Shown here: piece by piece, positions 28,101 to 43,395 of the stretch
Numbering within the stretch: the stretch's first letter is position 1
Layout: each line of letters opens with the position of its first letter
Origin: Hemibagrus wyckioides
Taxonomy: Eukaryota > Chordata > Actinopteri > Siluriformes > Bagridae
Direction: 5' to 3'
NCBI RefSeq assembly: GCF_019097595.1
Contig: NC_080715.1
Span: 5,871,573 to 5,935,572, forward strand
Length of the DNA: 64,000 nt
Notes under the pieces: generated by a model
What the model saw: the letters and a program-made list of their open reading frames with translations, nothing else
What the model was told of the DNA's origin: nothing
Databases searched by the model: none
Made by a program: the position numbers and the translations under genes

Positions 28101-29254
28101 CACAGTACTGATACACACTCATACACACAGTCACAGTACTGATACACACTGATACACACAGCCACAGTACTGATACACACTGATACACACAGTCACAGTA
28201 CTGATACACACTCATACACACAGTCACAGTACTGATACACACTCATACACACAGTCACAGTACTGATACACACTCATACACACAGTCACAGTACTGATAC
28301 ACACTCATACACACAGTCACAGTACTGATACACACTCATACACACAGTCACAGTACTGATACACACTCATACACACAGTCACAGTACTGATACACACTCA
28401 TACACACAGTCACAGTACTGATACACACTCATACACACAGTCACAGTACTGATACACACTCATACACACAGTCACAGTACTGATACACACTGATACACAC
28501 AGCCACAGTACTGATACACACTGATACACACAGTCACAGTACTGATACACACTCATACACACAGTCACAGTACTGATACACACTGATACACACAGTCACA
28601 GTACTGATACACACTCATACACACAGTCACAGTACTGATACACACTCATACACACAGTCACAGTACTGATACACACTGATACACACAGTCACAGTACTGA
28701 TACACACTGATACACACAGTCACAGTACTGATACACACTGATACACACAGTCACAGTACTGATACACACTGATACACACAGTCACAGTACTGATACACAC
28801 TCATACACACAGTCACAGTACTGATACACACAGTCACAGTACTGATACACACTCATACACACAGTCACAGTACTGATACACACTGATACACACAGTCACA
28901 GTACTGATACACACTGATACACACAGTCACAGTACTGATACACACTCATACACACAGTCACAGTACTGATACACACTGATACACACAGTCACAGTACTGA
29001 TACACACTGATACACACAGTCACAGTACTGATACACACTGATACACACAGTCACAGTACTGATACACACTCATACACACAGTCACAGTACTGATACACAC
29101 AGTCACAGTACTGATACACACTGATACACAGCCACAGTACTGATACACACAGTCACAGTACTGATACACACTGATACACACAGTCACAGTACTGATACAC
29201 ACTGATACACACAGTCACAGTACTGATACACACTGATACACACAGCCACTGTAC

Positions 29255-29848
29255 TGAGACACCCAAATACTCACAGACACATACAGCCACAGAATTAATA
29301 GACACAGCCACAGTCTTGATACACACAGCCACAAAGATACACACTGATGCACAATGATAGACATAGATCCACACTGTAACACACCGACACACACTGATAC
29401 TGATTGGCTGCAGACTCTCTGGACAATAGTTGGACATTTGTTGCAGCACATAATTTTGATACACACGTATAAACTCCCTGCTAATTCGGAACACAGGACA
29501 GGACTCACAGGCAGTGAGTGTGAACAGCTATTACTGGACTGTCACAGAGTTGTTGGTTGGGGATTAGTCTCACAGTGGAATGTAATGATCTAATGGATGC
29601 TCTAATCTGACCTGACCTATTGATCGCTGCTCTACATGACACTTTATCCACTTTATAGCTTTAAATGAACAGCCTTTCACAGTGAATGGACTCAGTGTGA
29701 TTGCCAGCATGACCACTGCTTTTAATCACATTACACTGGCACTGTGGAGGAGATGAGGACCCAGGGGAGCACTTATCTCCACTTATTACATCACAGTGCA
29801 AGGAAACATGAGGCATGGAACTCCAGGACTGAGTTATTGCCAGAGTAC
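29255..29848. repeat. Duplicated non-satellite block, copy B (empty site)
   Basis: This is the uninterrupted paralogue of 15,121-15,205 plus 20,679-21,186. At 29,336-29,340 it has a single GATAC where copy A carries the retrotransposon between two GATAC copies. No coding sequence is recognised. Confidence 0.94.
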
Positions 29849-32800
29849 ACACTGCTACACACTGACACACACTGATACACTCTGATACACACTGACACAC
29901 ACTGACACACACTGACACACACTGATACACTCTGATACACACTGATACACTCTGATACACACTGATACACACTGATACACACTGACACACGTATACACAC
30001 TGATACACTCTGATACACTGATACACACTGATATACACTGATATACACTGATACACACTGCTACACACTGATACACACTGATATACACTGCTACACACTG
30101 ATATACACTGCTACACACTGATATACACTGCTACACACTGATATACACTGATATACACTGCTACACACTGATATACACTGATACACACTGATATACACTG
30201 CTACACACTGCTACACACTGATATACACTGCTACACACTGATATACACTGCTACACACTGATATACACTGCTACACACTGCTATACACTGACACACACTG
30301 ATACACACTGACACACGTATACACACTGATACACACTGACACACGTATACACACTGATACACTCTGATACACTGATACACACTGATACACACTGATATAC
30401 ACTGATACACACTGATATACACTGATACACACTGATATACACTGCTACACACTGATATACACTGATATACACTGATACACACTGATATACACTGTTACAC
30501 ACTGATATACACTGATACACACTGATATACACTGCTACACACTGATATACACTGCTACACACTGATATACACTGATACACACTGATATACACTGATACAC
30601 ACTGATATACACTGCTACACACTGATATACACTGCTACACACTGATATACACTGCTACACACTGATATACACTGATACACACTGATATACACTGATACAC
30701 ACTGATATACACTGCTACACACTGCTACACACTGCTACACACTGATATACACTGCTACACACTGCTACACACTGATACACACTGATATACACTGCTACAC
30801 ACTGATATACACTGCTACACACTGATATACACTGCTACACACTGATATACACTGATACACACTGATATACACTGCTACACACTGCTACACACTGATATAC
30901 ACTGCTACACACTGATATACACTGCTACACACTGATATACACTGCTACACACTGATATACACTGATACACACTGATACACACTGCTACACACTGATATAC
31001 ACTGCTACACACTGATATACACTGATACACACTGATATACACTGCTACACACTGATATACACTGATACACACTGATATACACTGCTACACACTGATATAC
31101 ACTGATATACACTGCTACACACTGATATACACTGCTACACACTGATATACACTGCTACACACTGATATACACTGTTACACACTGATATACACTGATACAC
31201 ACTGATATACACTGATACACACTGATACACACTGATATACACTGATACACACTGATATACACTGATACACACTGATATACACTGATACACACTGATATAC
31301 ACTGACACACGTATACACACTGATACACTCTGATACACTGATACACACTGATATACACTGATATACACTGATACACACTGCTACACACTGATACACACTG
31401 ATACACACTGATATACACTGCTACACACTGATATACACTGCTACACACTGATATACACTGATATACACTGCTACACACTGATATACACTGATACACACTG
31501 ATATACACTGCTACACACTGCTACACACTGATATACACTGCTACACACTGATATACACTGCTACACACTGATATACACTGCTACACACTGATATACACTG
31601 ATATACACTGCTACACACTGATATACACTGCTACACACTGATATACACTGCTACACACTGATATACACTGATATACACTGCTACACACTGATATACACTG
31701 ATACACACTGATATACACTGCTACACACTGATATACACTGCTACACACTGATATACACTGCTACACACTGATATACACTGCTACACACTGATATACACTG
31801 ATATACACTGCTACACACTGATATACACTGATACACACTGATATACACTGCTACACACTGCTACACACTGATATACACTGCTACACACTGATATACACTG
31901 CTACACACTGATATACACTGCTACACACTGATACACACTGATACACACTGATATACACTGCTACACACTGATATACACTGCTACACACTGATATACACTG
32001 CTACACACTGATATACACTGATATACACTGCTACACACTGATATACACTGATACACACTGATATACACTGCTACACACTGCTACACACTGATATACACTG
32101 CTACACACTGATACACACTGATACACACTGATATACACTGCTACACACTGATATACACTGCTACACACTGATATACACTGCTACACACTGATATACACTG
32201 ATATACACTGCTACACACTGATATACACTGATACACACTGATATACACTGCTACACACTGCTACACACTGATATACACTGCTACACACTGATATACACTG
32301 ATACACACTGATATACACTGCTACACACTGATATACACTGCTACACACTGATATACACTGATACACACTGATACACACTGCTACACGCTGATATACACTG
32401 CTACACACTGATATACACTGATACACACTGATATACACTGCTACACACTGATATACACTGATACACACTGATATACACTGCTACACACTGATATACACTG
32501 ATATACACTGCTACACACTGATATACACTGCTACACACTGATATACACTGCTACACACTGATATACACTGATACACACTGATATACACTGATACACACTG
32601 ATACACACTGATATACACTGATACACACTGATATACACTGATACACACTGATATACACTGATACACACTGATATACACTGCTACACACTGATATACACTG
32701 CTACACACTGCTATACACTGATACACACTGATATACACTGATATACACTGCTACACACTGATATACACTGCTACACACTGATATACACTGATACACACTG

Positions 32801-35800
32801 CTATACACTGATACACACTGATATACACTGCTACACACTGTTACACACTGATATACACTGATACACACTGATATACACTGATACACACTGATACACACTG
32901 CTACACACTGATATACACTGATTCACACTGATATACACTGATACACACTGATATACACTGTTACACACTGATATACACTGATACACACTGATATACACTG
33001 ATACACACTGATACACACTGCTACACACTGATATACACTGATTCACACTGATATACACTGATACACACTGATATACACTGTTACACACTGATATACACTG
33101 ATACACACTGATATACACTGATACACACTGATATACACTGCTACACACTGATATACACTGATACACACTGATATACACTGCTACACACTGAAATACACTG
33201 ATACACACTGATATACACTGATACACACTGATATACACTGCTACACACTGATATACACTGATACACACTGATATACACTGATACACACTGATATACACTG
33301 ATACACACTGATATACACTGCTACACACTGATATACACTGATACACACTGATATACACTGCTACACACTGAAATACACTGCTACACACTGATATACACTG
33401 CTACACACTGATATACACTGCTACACACTGATATACACTGCTACACACTGATTTACACTGATACACACTGATATACACTGCTACACACTGATTTACACTG
33501 ATACACACTGATATACACTGCTACACACTGATTTACACTGATACACACTGATATACACTGCTACACACTGATTTACACTGATACACACTGATATACACTG
33601 CTACACACTGATTTACACTGATACACACTGATATACACTGCTACACACTGATATACACTGCTACACACTGATATACACTGATACACACTGATATACACTG
33701 CTACACACTGATATACACTGATACACACTGATATACACTGATATACACTGCTACACACTGATATACACTGCTACACACTGATATACACTGATACACACTG
33801 ATATACACTGCTACACACTGATATACACTGATACACACTGATATACACTGATACACACTGATATACACTGCTACACACTGATACACACTGATATACACTG
33901 ATATACACTGATATACACTGATACACACTGATATACACTGCTGCACACTGATATACACTGTTACACACTGATATACACTGATACACACTGATATACACTG
34001 CTACACACTGATATACACTGATACACACTGATATACACTGATACACACTGATACACACTGATATACACTGATACACACTGATATACACTGTTACACACTG
34101 ATATACACTGATACACACTGATATACACTGATACACACTGATATACACTGCTACACACTGATATACACTGCTACACACTGATATGCACCGATACACACTG
34201 ATATACACTGCTACACACTGATATACACTGCTACACACTGATATACACTGATACACACTGATATACACTGCTACACACTGATATACACTGATACACACTG
34301 ATATACACTGATACACACTGCTACACACTGATATACACTGCTACACACTGATATACACTGATACACACTGATATACACTGCTACACACTGATATACACTG
34401 CTACACACTGATATACACTGCTACACACTGAAATACACTGCTACACACTGATATACACTGCTACACACTGATATATACACTGATACACACTGATATACAC
34501 TGATACACACTGATATACACTGCTACACACTGATACACACTGATATACACTGCTACACACTGATATACACTGATACACACTGATATACACTGCTGCACAC
34601 TGATATACACTGTTACACACTGATATACACTGATACACACTGATATACACTGCTACACACTGATATACACTGATACACACTGATATACACTGATACACAC
34701 TGATACACACTGATATACACTGATACACACTGATATACACTGTTACACACTGATATACACTGATACACACTGATATACACTGATACACACTGATATACAC
34801 TGATACACACTGATACACACTGATATACACTGCTACACACTGATATACACTGCTACACACTGATATGCACCGATACACACTGATATACACCGATACACAC
34901 TGATATACACTGCTACACACTGATATACACTGATACACACTGATATACACTGCTACACACTGATATACACTGTTACACACTGATATACACTGATATACAC
35001 TGCTACACACTGATATACACTGCTACACACTGATATACACTGTTACACACTGATACACACTGATATACACTGCTACACACTGATATACACTGATACACAC
35101 TGCTACACACTGATACACACTGATATACACTGATATACACTGATATACACTGCTACACACTGATATACACTGATATACACTGCTACACACTGATACACAC
35201 TGATATACACTGATACACACTGATATACACTGATACACACTGATATACACTGATACACACTGATATACACTGTTACACACTGATATACACTGATATACAC
35301 TGCTACACACTGATATACACTGCTACACACTGATATACACTGTTACACACTGATACACACTGATATACACTGCTACACACTGATATACACTGATACACAC
35401 TGCTACACACTGATACACACTGATATACACTGCTACACACTGATATACACTGTTACACACTGATACACACTGATATACACTGCTACACACTGCTACACAC
35501 TGATATACACTGTTACACACTGATACACACTGATATACACTGCTACACACTGATCTACACTGATACACACTGCTACACACTGATACACACTGATATACAC
35601 TGATATACACTGATATACACTGCTACACACTGATATACACTGATATACACTGCTACACACTGATACACACTGATATACACTGATACACACTGCTACACAC
35701 TGATACACACTGATACACACTGATATACACTGATATACACTGCTACACACTGATATACACTGATACACACTGATATACACTGTTACACACTGATATACAC

Positions 35801-36760
35801 TGCTACACACTGATATACACTGATCCACACTGATATACACTGTTACACACTGATATACACTGATACACACTGATATACACTGATACACACTGATATACAC
35901 TGCTACACACTGATATACACTGATACACACTGATATACACTGATATACACTGATATACACTGCTACACACTGATATACACTGATATACACTGCTACACAC
36001 TGATATACACTGATACACACTGATATACACTGTTACACACTGATATACACTGCTACACACTGATATACACTGATCCACACTGATATACACTGTTACACAC
36101 TGATATACACTGATACACACTGATATACACTGATACACACTGATATACACTGCTACACACTGATATACACTGTTACACACTGATATACACTGATACACAC
36201 TGATATACACTGCTACACACTGATATACACTGATACACACTGATATACACTGTTACACACTGATATACACTGCTACACACTGATATACACTGATACACAC
36301 TGATATACACTGTTACACACTGATATACACTGATACACACTGATATACACTGATACACACTGATATACACTGTTACACACTGATATACACTGATACACAC
36401 TGATATACACTGATACACACTGATATACACTGATATACACTGCTACACACTGATATACACTGATATACACTGCTACACACTGATATACACTGCTACACAC
36501 TGATATACACTGTTACACACTGATATACACTGATACACACTGATATACACTGATACACACTGATATACACTGATACACACTGATATACACTGATACACAC
36601 TGATATACACTGTTACACACTGATATACACTGATACACACTGATATACACTGATACACACTGATATACACTGATACACACTGATATACACTGTTACACAC
36701 TGATATACACTGTTACACACTGATATACACTGATACACACTGATACACACTGACACACAT
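29849..36760. repeat. Satellite array with 20-bp unit
   Basis: About 6.9 kb of a 20-bp unit ACACACTGATATACACTGCT and its GAT or GTT forms. Each unit is two decamers, one with ATATAC. The GTATACACAC interruptions at 29,991 and 31,311 are 1,320 bp (66 units) apart and sit in the same context, so a 1.3-kb duplication is likely. Near 34,470 and 35,010 the phase changes by two bases. Confidence 0.95.
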
Positions 36761-36990
36761 ACACACTGATACACACTGACACACATACACACTGATGTAC
36801 ACTGACACACACTGGCACACACTCACACACACTGGCACACACTCACACACTTATACACACTGACACACTTATACACACTGACACACTTATACACACAGCC
36901 ACTGGACTGATACACACTGCTACACACCACATGGGACTGGTACAAACTGATGCATACAGATACACACTGATACACACTAAAAGACATTAA
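36761..36990. repeat. Degenerate edge of the satellite
   Basis: Units here are irregular (CTGGCACACACT, CTTATACACACTG) and fade into single-copy sequence near 36,990. Confidence 0.85.
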
Positions 36991-37036
36991 CACACTGAAG
37001 ATGAGGACAAGTATACAAACCTCTTCTTAATATGTC

Positions 37037-37088
<52 letters not shown>

Positions 37089-38082
37089 CTCTCCATATTT
37101 CTCATAACACTCCTTACTCTGTGGCCTATACACTTCCCCTGTTTTCAAAAACCATCTGCTCACACACACACACACACACACACACACCATCTAACTGTCA
37201 GAGCTTCATAAGTAAACTGGTTAATTAATATAAACCTGTTATAGAGGTGTAATCAAAATGGCAGCGGGATGGACAGTATAATATTAAGAACGTTAACTGC
37301 AGTCACGTCGTCCATATCGGACACCGCAGCCATTACCCATAAACCCTAGAGTGTCAGCTCGATTATAGAAGCTTTTCATTAGCTGAAGGTAGCCATATTG
37401 ATGGCAGGCAGCCATCTGCTGTCTACAGAGAGGAGAGAAGAGAGATGGGGTGAGACTTCTTTTCTCTCAGGTTTATTCGCTCAGCAGATTCCCTCACCTC
37501 CTGCAGGAAAAGCTCAGGTCTTCAGAGAGTGCCCAAATGTTGATGCAGGACCATGGCGGACGTCAGCCCTGAGGGACAACCTGGTTTGGGAAACAGCTCT
37601 AGACTGAATTTCATCCATTTTTGGATTTAAACTTCAGGTCTAGGGAGAGAAAAATACACATTCTTCTGAGTTGAGGTTTAAAAAAACTTGTTTTTGTGAT
37701 CTTTTAAAGACTGTATTTTCTACCAGAGAGACGGCGTGGACATCGTAAGTGTCCTTGCTGAGACACAGGTTTTATTGTGCTTTTCCTGATTATTACTGAG
37801 CTTCCAGTCTCTACGTGTTTCTTCTTAGTGAAGTCCAAACACTGATGTTGCTGAATCAGTATCTGTACTCCAGTCTCTGTTGGACCCTTATGGAGATGTT
37901 ACTGGAGTTCATGAAATTGAAACACGCTGTAATTGTGTCATTCTGAAAAGCCGTACAGCTTCTCTACGGAATCTTGTATCTCAGATTTTTCTTTAGCTAG
38001 AAAAGAAAAGATTTCCATATAAAGGTCTCATCAACTCAAATACAGCAAATGAAGTCAAATCAGTTAGGCCACTTCCACCAAC
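36991..38082. other. Non-coding with ATT and CA microsatellites
   Basis: An ATT repeat lies at about 37,037-37,088 and a CA repeat at 37,159-37,187. The rest is single-copy with no recognised gene. Confidence 0.7.
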
Positions 38083-38625
38083 ATCTATCCATCCATGTGT
38101 ATATCTATCCATACATCTATCCATCTATCCATCCATCTGTCCATCAGTCCATCCATCCTCCCATACTTCCATCCCTCCATCCATCCATCCATCTGTCTGT
38201 CTGTCCATCCATCTATCCATCCATCCATCCATCCCTCCATCCATCCATCCATCCATCCATCCATCCATCCATCTATCCATCCATCTGTCCATCAGTCCAT
38301 CCATCCGTCCATCCATCCTTCCATACTTCCATCCCTCCATCCATCCATCCGTCTGTCTGTCCATCCATCTATCCATCCATCCCTCCATCCATTTGTCTGT
38401 CTGTCCATCCATCTATCCATCCATCCCTCCATCCTTCTGTCCATCCGTCCATCTGTCCATCCATCCATCCATCCATCCATCCATCAATCTATCTACTTAT
38501 CCATTTATCTATCCCATTCATCCATGCATCTACTTATCCATCTATCTGTCCATCCATCCGTCCATCTATCCGTCCATCCAGCTGTCCATCCATCCATCCA
38601 TCGGTTCATCCATCTACCTATCCAT
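38083..38625. repeat. CATC/CTGTC tetranucleotide array
   Basis: About 540 bp of CATC repeats with CTGTC, CTATC and CCTC variants and internal repeats of a segment of roughly 120-150 bp. It is continuous with the tail of the minus-strand SINE at 38,640-38,895. Confidence 0.95.
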
Positions 38626-38639
38626 CAATTCTCTACACC

Positions 38640-38895
38640 ATATATGCTACAGGGTTGTATAGAACCTGAAGCCTATCCCATGAGACCCTGTCTATCACAT
38701 GGCACAATTTCACACACACTCACACGCCCATTCACACACTACTGACAATTTTAGACCAGGGGAGGAAACCAGAGAACCCAGAGGAAACCCCTCAGGCTTG
38801 GGGAGAACACATGCAAACTCAACACACACACACACACTGCGGAGACGGGAATCGAACCAGTCTCCCTTGTGGTGTAGGGATGTAATATTAGTGTC
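38640..38895 (-). mobile_element. tRNA-derived SINE, minus strand
   Basis: Read on the minus strand it has a perfect polymerase III B box GGTTCGATTCC (38,858-38,848), then a body containing GAGTTTGCATGTGTTCTCC and GGTTTCCTC that I recognise from widespread fish SINEs. Its 3' end merges with a GATG-repeat tail (the CATC array at 38,083-38,625 on the plus strand). Confidence 0.7.
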
Positions 38896-40660
38896 TCTTA
38901 TCTAAGGTTGTGCACATGGTTGAACTTCACTACACTCAACTCTTTAATCTCGCCTAAACTTTCAGCGAATCAGACCCTGAGCTGTAGGTTTATTTGTCTT
39001 TTCTTAGCACCAGAACATTTTAATGAGCTGACAATAAGAGTGATAAGACTCACTCCTTCAGCAGCAGGGTAAGTGTGTAGTATTAAAAGGAACGGTTAAA
39101 AAAAATTCGACTAATTTGTCTTGCACCTGTGATCGATCCTCTATCCTCACTACTCCAGCTCCTTTTCTCTATTTTTTCTGTCTGAGTGGTCACACATCTG
39201 TACAGCTGCACACAGCAGGACTCCCAGCTATCCCATTCACACCCTTCTCTGTTAAAGGGAGTGTAAGAATCTACACACCGTGCCCTATCAGGCGAACTGA
39301 GGCATGTTGTTACTTATTTCTGCCTTTCGATTGCATCTCATTTTAGGAAGAGCACACGCCTGTTGCTTTTTTTCTTTTCTCCACACATCCATGCTCTGTT
39401 TCTTTAAGCCGCTTTTGTGGATTTGGGCAGAGACAAATGTGCACTCAAATACAAGAAGATTGTATTTTTCTGTCCCAAAAAAACGAATACAACTCAAATA
39501 ACTTTTTATTCATGGAACATATCATTTGGTAAAAATCTTCTTACACCACGTGTGGTCGCTCATCCAAGCCTGATTTGTTTCTAATGTTTGCTTCCTTCAT
39601 TTTTACCCCAAGATATGAATATAATGACAAAAAAAAGAGAGATAATGGAAGTGTATCGCATCGCAAATATTTGATGTAAATATCAGTCTCACATCATGTC
39701 CACTTCTTCAGTAAGTGAGTGTTCACTAGAAACTTGCTGTTGTGCTTCAGGACACATGAACTGACCCAAAATAGTGAACTCGTCCTCGTTTGAGCTGCCT
39801 GTGAGGCTATACAGTGTCCCATTTCTCATATTCTGGCTTCCAAAGATGCTCATGATCACCTATTATGTGGCCTAACTGCACCATGTGGGGAATCTCGCAT
39901 CAAAGCAAATTTTTTTAACCCGAAATCTATTGGGATTGTAAGCGAGGACGGATCAAGAGGAGTGTATCAGGGCTGAGATCATGTGGGACTTCAGGAAAAA
40001 AGTCAGGGGAGTTTTTATTCTCTTTTATTTTCTTAAGAAAGCTTGTGTTTATTAAGGTGTGTGGTGTATATGTTATTGGTTTTCTCAGATTTTATGTAAA
40101 ACATCACTGGGCATCTTTCCAGAAGCTTAAAAATGTGATCCAAAATCCAGATTACTAAAATCCAGAAGCTCTTTTTTGGATGGGATTAATTAGCAGCTAA
40201 TTTAGCAGCTCTTACATTACATTGTGATTTTATTCAGATTTATCTTTTTTTTTTTTTTTGCTTTTCATAGAAGGAGAAAAAAATATAAATAAATAAATAA
40301 ATAGTAAAATTGTACAAATATCTATTCATAAAATGATTATATTTATATAGATATTATAATTAAAGATAAGAATAATCAAATAAAAAAATAAAACACACAT
40401 AAAATAAATTAGAACTGAGCTGAAATAAAATTTAATTCAATAATGAAAAAATAATTCAAAATAATAACAAAAAAAAAGGTAATTTATGATTTATCAATTA
40501 TTTATTTGTTAGACACCTTTGTAATTTTCTAGGCAGTTGTTTTCTCTGTACTTAGCATATTCAGTCATGTCCATGTCCATAATAAACACTTCTCAGATCG
40601 AACCATGGGCAGACATCACAGAGTGACACTGATCCCATATAAACACGGATGTGCTATGTA
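38896..40660. other. No gene seen
   Basis: Single-copy DNA, strongly AT-rich from 40,240 to 40,500. No exon is supported. Confidence 0.6.
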
Positions 40661-40698
40661 TTTTATTTTATTTATTTATTTATTTATTTATTTATTTT
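40661..40698. repeat. TTTA microsatellite
   Basis: About nine TTTA units. Confidence 0.93.
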
Positions 40699-40961
40699 AA
40701 ACACAGTCCCCAGTGAGTTTGTGTCCCTAGTCTTGGTGACTTCTGCTGTGAGAGGCCACACAGAAGATATCAGCACTTCCCAGTGAGCAGGACATGTTGA
40801 TAAAGCAGTATTGGAATTGAGGGTTCGTCTAATTCCCACTGCAAGCTAATTTTCCCACAATCCCTGGTGTGTACCTGTCAGTGCCACCGCTGGGTCACAG
40901 TTCATACCGAGAGGGCAAATCTAGATTTGGAGGAGAGTCACACATACGTGACCTGGGTGAA

Positions 40962-41185
40962 CCACACACACACACACACACACACACAAACAAACAAACA
41001 AACTCGGCCTGAAGCAGCAGACCCACCCTGTCATATTGAATCGTTGGCCTTTCCCTTCCCCTCAACACACACACACACACACACAAACACACACACCACA
41101 TAACAACTCGGCCTGAAGCAGCAAACCCAACCTGCAGTATTGAATCACTGGCCCTTCCCCTACCCTCAAAACACACACACACATA
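40962..41185. repeat. CA repeats with a duplicated 65-bp segment
   Basis: AACTCGGCCTGAAGCAGCA starts both 41,001 and 41,105. The copies are separated and flanked by CA tracts (40,962-40,987, 41,065-41,097, 41,170-41,184), the same layout as at 277-460. Confidence 0.9.
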
Positions 41186-41199
41186 CACTGTTAGCTTCT

Positions 41200-42394
41200 A
41201 TTTATTGTGTCTTAAGGACAGACAGGCTTCACCCAGTATCAATAAACAAGAACACACTTATTCTAGAGACCTTAATAGAACCAAAAATGACGCTGCATCA
41301 TGAAAATCCTTGCTTCTGATTGGCCGGAAGGTGTGTGTTCATGCTTCTATAGCTGAGCCATTTTGTACTATTTTTGTTTATCTATGAAATACACTTCATG
41401 GTTTGATATCTGATAATCTACTATGGGATGTAAACATTGTGTATGTTGTTGTGCGTCGCCACAAAATGACAGCGATCTGGACGCATTTCACACTACATGA
41501 AATATCATGAGAAATCTTCAAAAATCATTTAATCCTGTACACACTGATATAAATGCTGTATACATTTAACACAACAAACACTAATAGTGTCTGTAGTGTG
41601 AAGAGCTTTTATGAATGAAAGGAAGTTCTCCGATGCAAGCTGGCTAATCTAGCTATCTAACACGCTGCAATCAACTTTACAATCAACTAGCTTACACTGT
41701 AGAGAATGAGAACAGTTAAAACACACACATTTACATTTCTGGTATTTGGCAAACGCTCGTATCCAGAGCAACTTACAGTTCATTACATTTTATACAACTG
41801 AGCAATTGAGGGTTAAGGGCCTTGCACAGGGGCCCAGCTTGGTGGATCTGGGATTCAAACTTCCTTTTCAAGCAGTAGACAAACACCTTAACCACTAAGC
41901 TACATGTGGCCTAACAACTCATTAATATTCCTAAAGCAAATCCCAGCGTTGTTAATATTCATTAACTTGCTAATAGCCTTCTCAACAAAGACAGCAGGAT
42001 TTTGAATTGCAACACACACAGATATCTTAATTGAAATCTTTTCTTGCTGTTTCAGTCCCAAGCAAAAATTCAATCCTTATTTAATGCCGTAAAACTATGA
42101 GAAGCGTGAGTGTGTGTGAGTGAGTGTGTGAGTGTGTTCTCAATGAGCTGTAAGAATGACGAGTTGGACAGCAGATGAATATGAACCTTCACTGAAAATG
42201 AACTGATTATGGAGAGTTGTGTGTTTTTTGGGGGGAAAAGTGAAGATGAAGAGTTTTTATACTTTGTGAGTCATTGCTAATGTAATGTGCGTCGTCTCAA
42301 ATCCAATCCTGGTGCACTGAATAGTATGGGAAACTAGTGCACTAGTGGTGGTGGTGGAGTAGCTTCGAAAAAAAATGTGGGTTTTTGGGTTTGG
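41200..42394. other. Non-coding, one SINE
   Basis: Apart from the SINE at 41,729-41,912 no gene is seen. TTCTGATTGGCCGGAAGGTG near 41,315 may be part of a dispersed fish repeat. Confidence 0.5.
41729..41912 (-). mobile_element. tRNA-derived SINE copy, minus strand
   Basis: On the plus strand it runs from a tail-like TTTACATTTCTGG through AACTGAGCAATTGAGGG and AAGGGCCTTGCACAGGG to ACCTTAACCACTAAGC, the reverse complement of a SINE head. Copies of the same family lie at 58,311, 59,535, 60,641 and 61,363. Confidence 0.7.
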
Positions 42395-42474
42395 GATTTT
42401 ATTTTATTTTATTTTATTTTATTTTATTTTATTTTATTTTATTTTATTTTATTTTATTTTATTTTATTTTATTT
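42395..42474. repeat. TTTTA pentanucleotide repeat
   Basis: About 16 perfect units. Confidence 0.97.
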
Positions 42475-42799
42475 CACCCATGGAATTAAGAAATGAAACA
42501 CTTCAGGATATGCTTTATAAAAACTTTAATATTTTTTCCCATGACATCACATCTCACAATATTTTATTCCATCATATTGTGCTAAAGATTAATTTTCATT
42601 TTATTTTTTTTAAATAAAAGAACCTTGACTTTTTATCTGTTTCTAGTTACACCACACAAGCTATTGCGGTTTGGTTTAGCAGTAAATAGTTTTACAGCAT
42701 GTTGCTTAACCAGTTTGGTAAAAAAAAAATTTCCAGGAGACTTTTATCTTAAAATGTTTCCAAAGCACTGACACTGGAGACTCCTTCCAAAATCAGTCT

Positions 42800-42990
42800 A
42801 GAAAATGTCAACATTTATTTATTTATTTATCTATTTATTTATTTACATATTTATTTTTTAATTTATTTATTTACTTATGTGTTTATTTATTTTTAAATTT
42901 GTTTATTTATTCAGATATTTATTTCGTTATTTAAAAAAAAAAATTCATTTTTTTTAATTAATTTATTTTTTTATTACTTACATTTTTTGG
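42800..42990. repeat. Degenerate TTTA repeat
   Basis: ATTTATTTATTT-rich low-complexity sequence. The DNA on either side (42,475-42,799 and 42,991-43,205) shows no gene. Confidence 0.85.
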
Positions 42991-43205
42991 CGGGGTGTTT
43001 TAACCTTTATGGAGTGTCTACCATACAAGTCCCTGTCTGAGTTGTTACTATAGCAACGATAACGTATTAGAAGACCATTTTTATCAACCTGTGATTTCTC
43101 TTGTAGCTTTTATGTGCATTTAGCAGCACTCTGGTGTAAAGAATTTTCTGTTTCTAGCATAGGAACGTATTATTACAGGTTGCTGGAATTTTGTTCTAAA
43201 GGTGA

Positions 43206-43349
43206 AAGAGAGAGAGAGAAGTAAGATTACAGGATTTCCAGTGATCAGGCAGTGAGAGAGAGAGAGAGAGAGTGAGTGACAGAGGGTGAATGAGAGACAG
43301 ACAGAGACTGAGTGAGTGAATGAGTGAGTGAGTGAGTGAGTGAGTGAGT

Positions 43350-43395
<46 letters not shown>

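Larger units (their letters stand above)
21351..29254. repeat. Satellite array with 31-bp unit, second block
   Basis: Nearly 8 kb of the 31-bp unit. The first 250 bp mix decamers and 31-bp units. From about 26,400 to 28,480, long runs are homogenised for a TCATAC variant, which indicates recent local amplification. Larger internal duplications are listed separately. Confidence 0.95.

Noticed and set aside
13101..29254. CRISPR-like regular 31-bp repeats
   Set aside because: There are no unique spacers between repeats, units are contiguous, and the context is a vertebrate genome.
29661..36822. Many 60-190-codon frames in the 20-bp array
   Set aside because: They are translations of the satellite repeated with each unit and end at unit irregularities.
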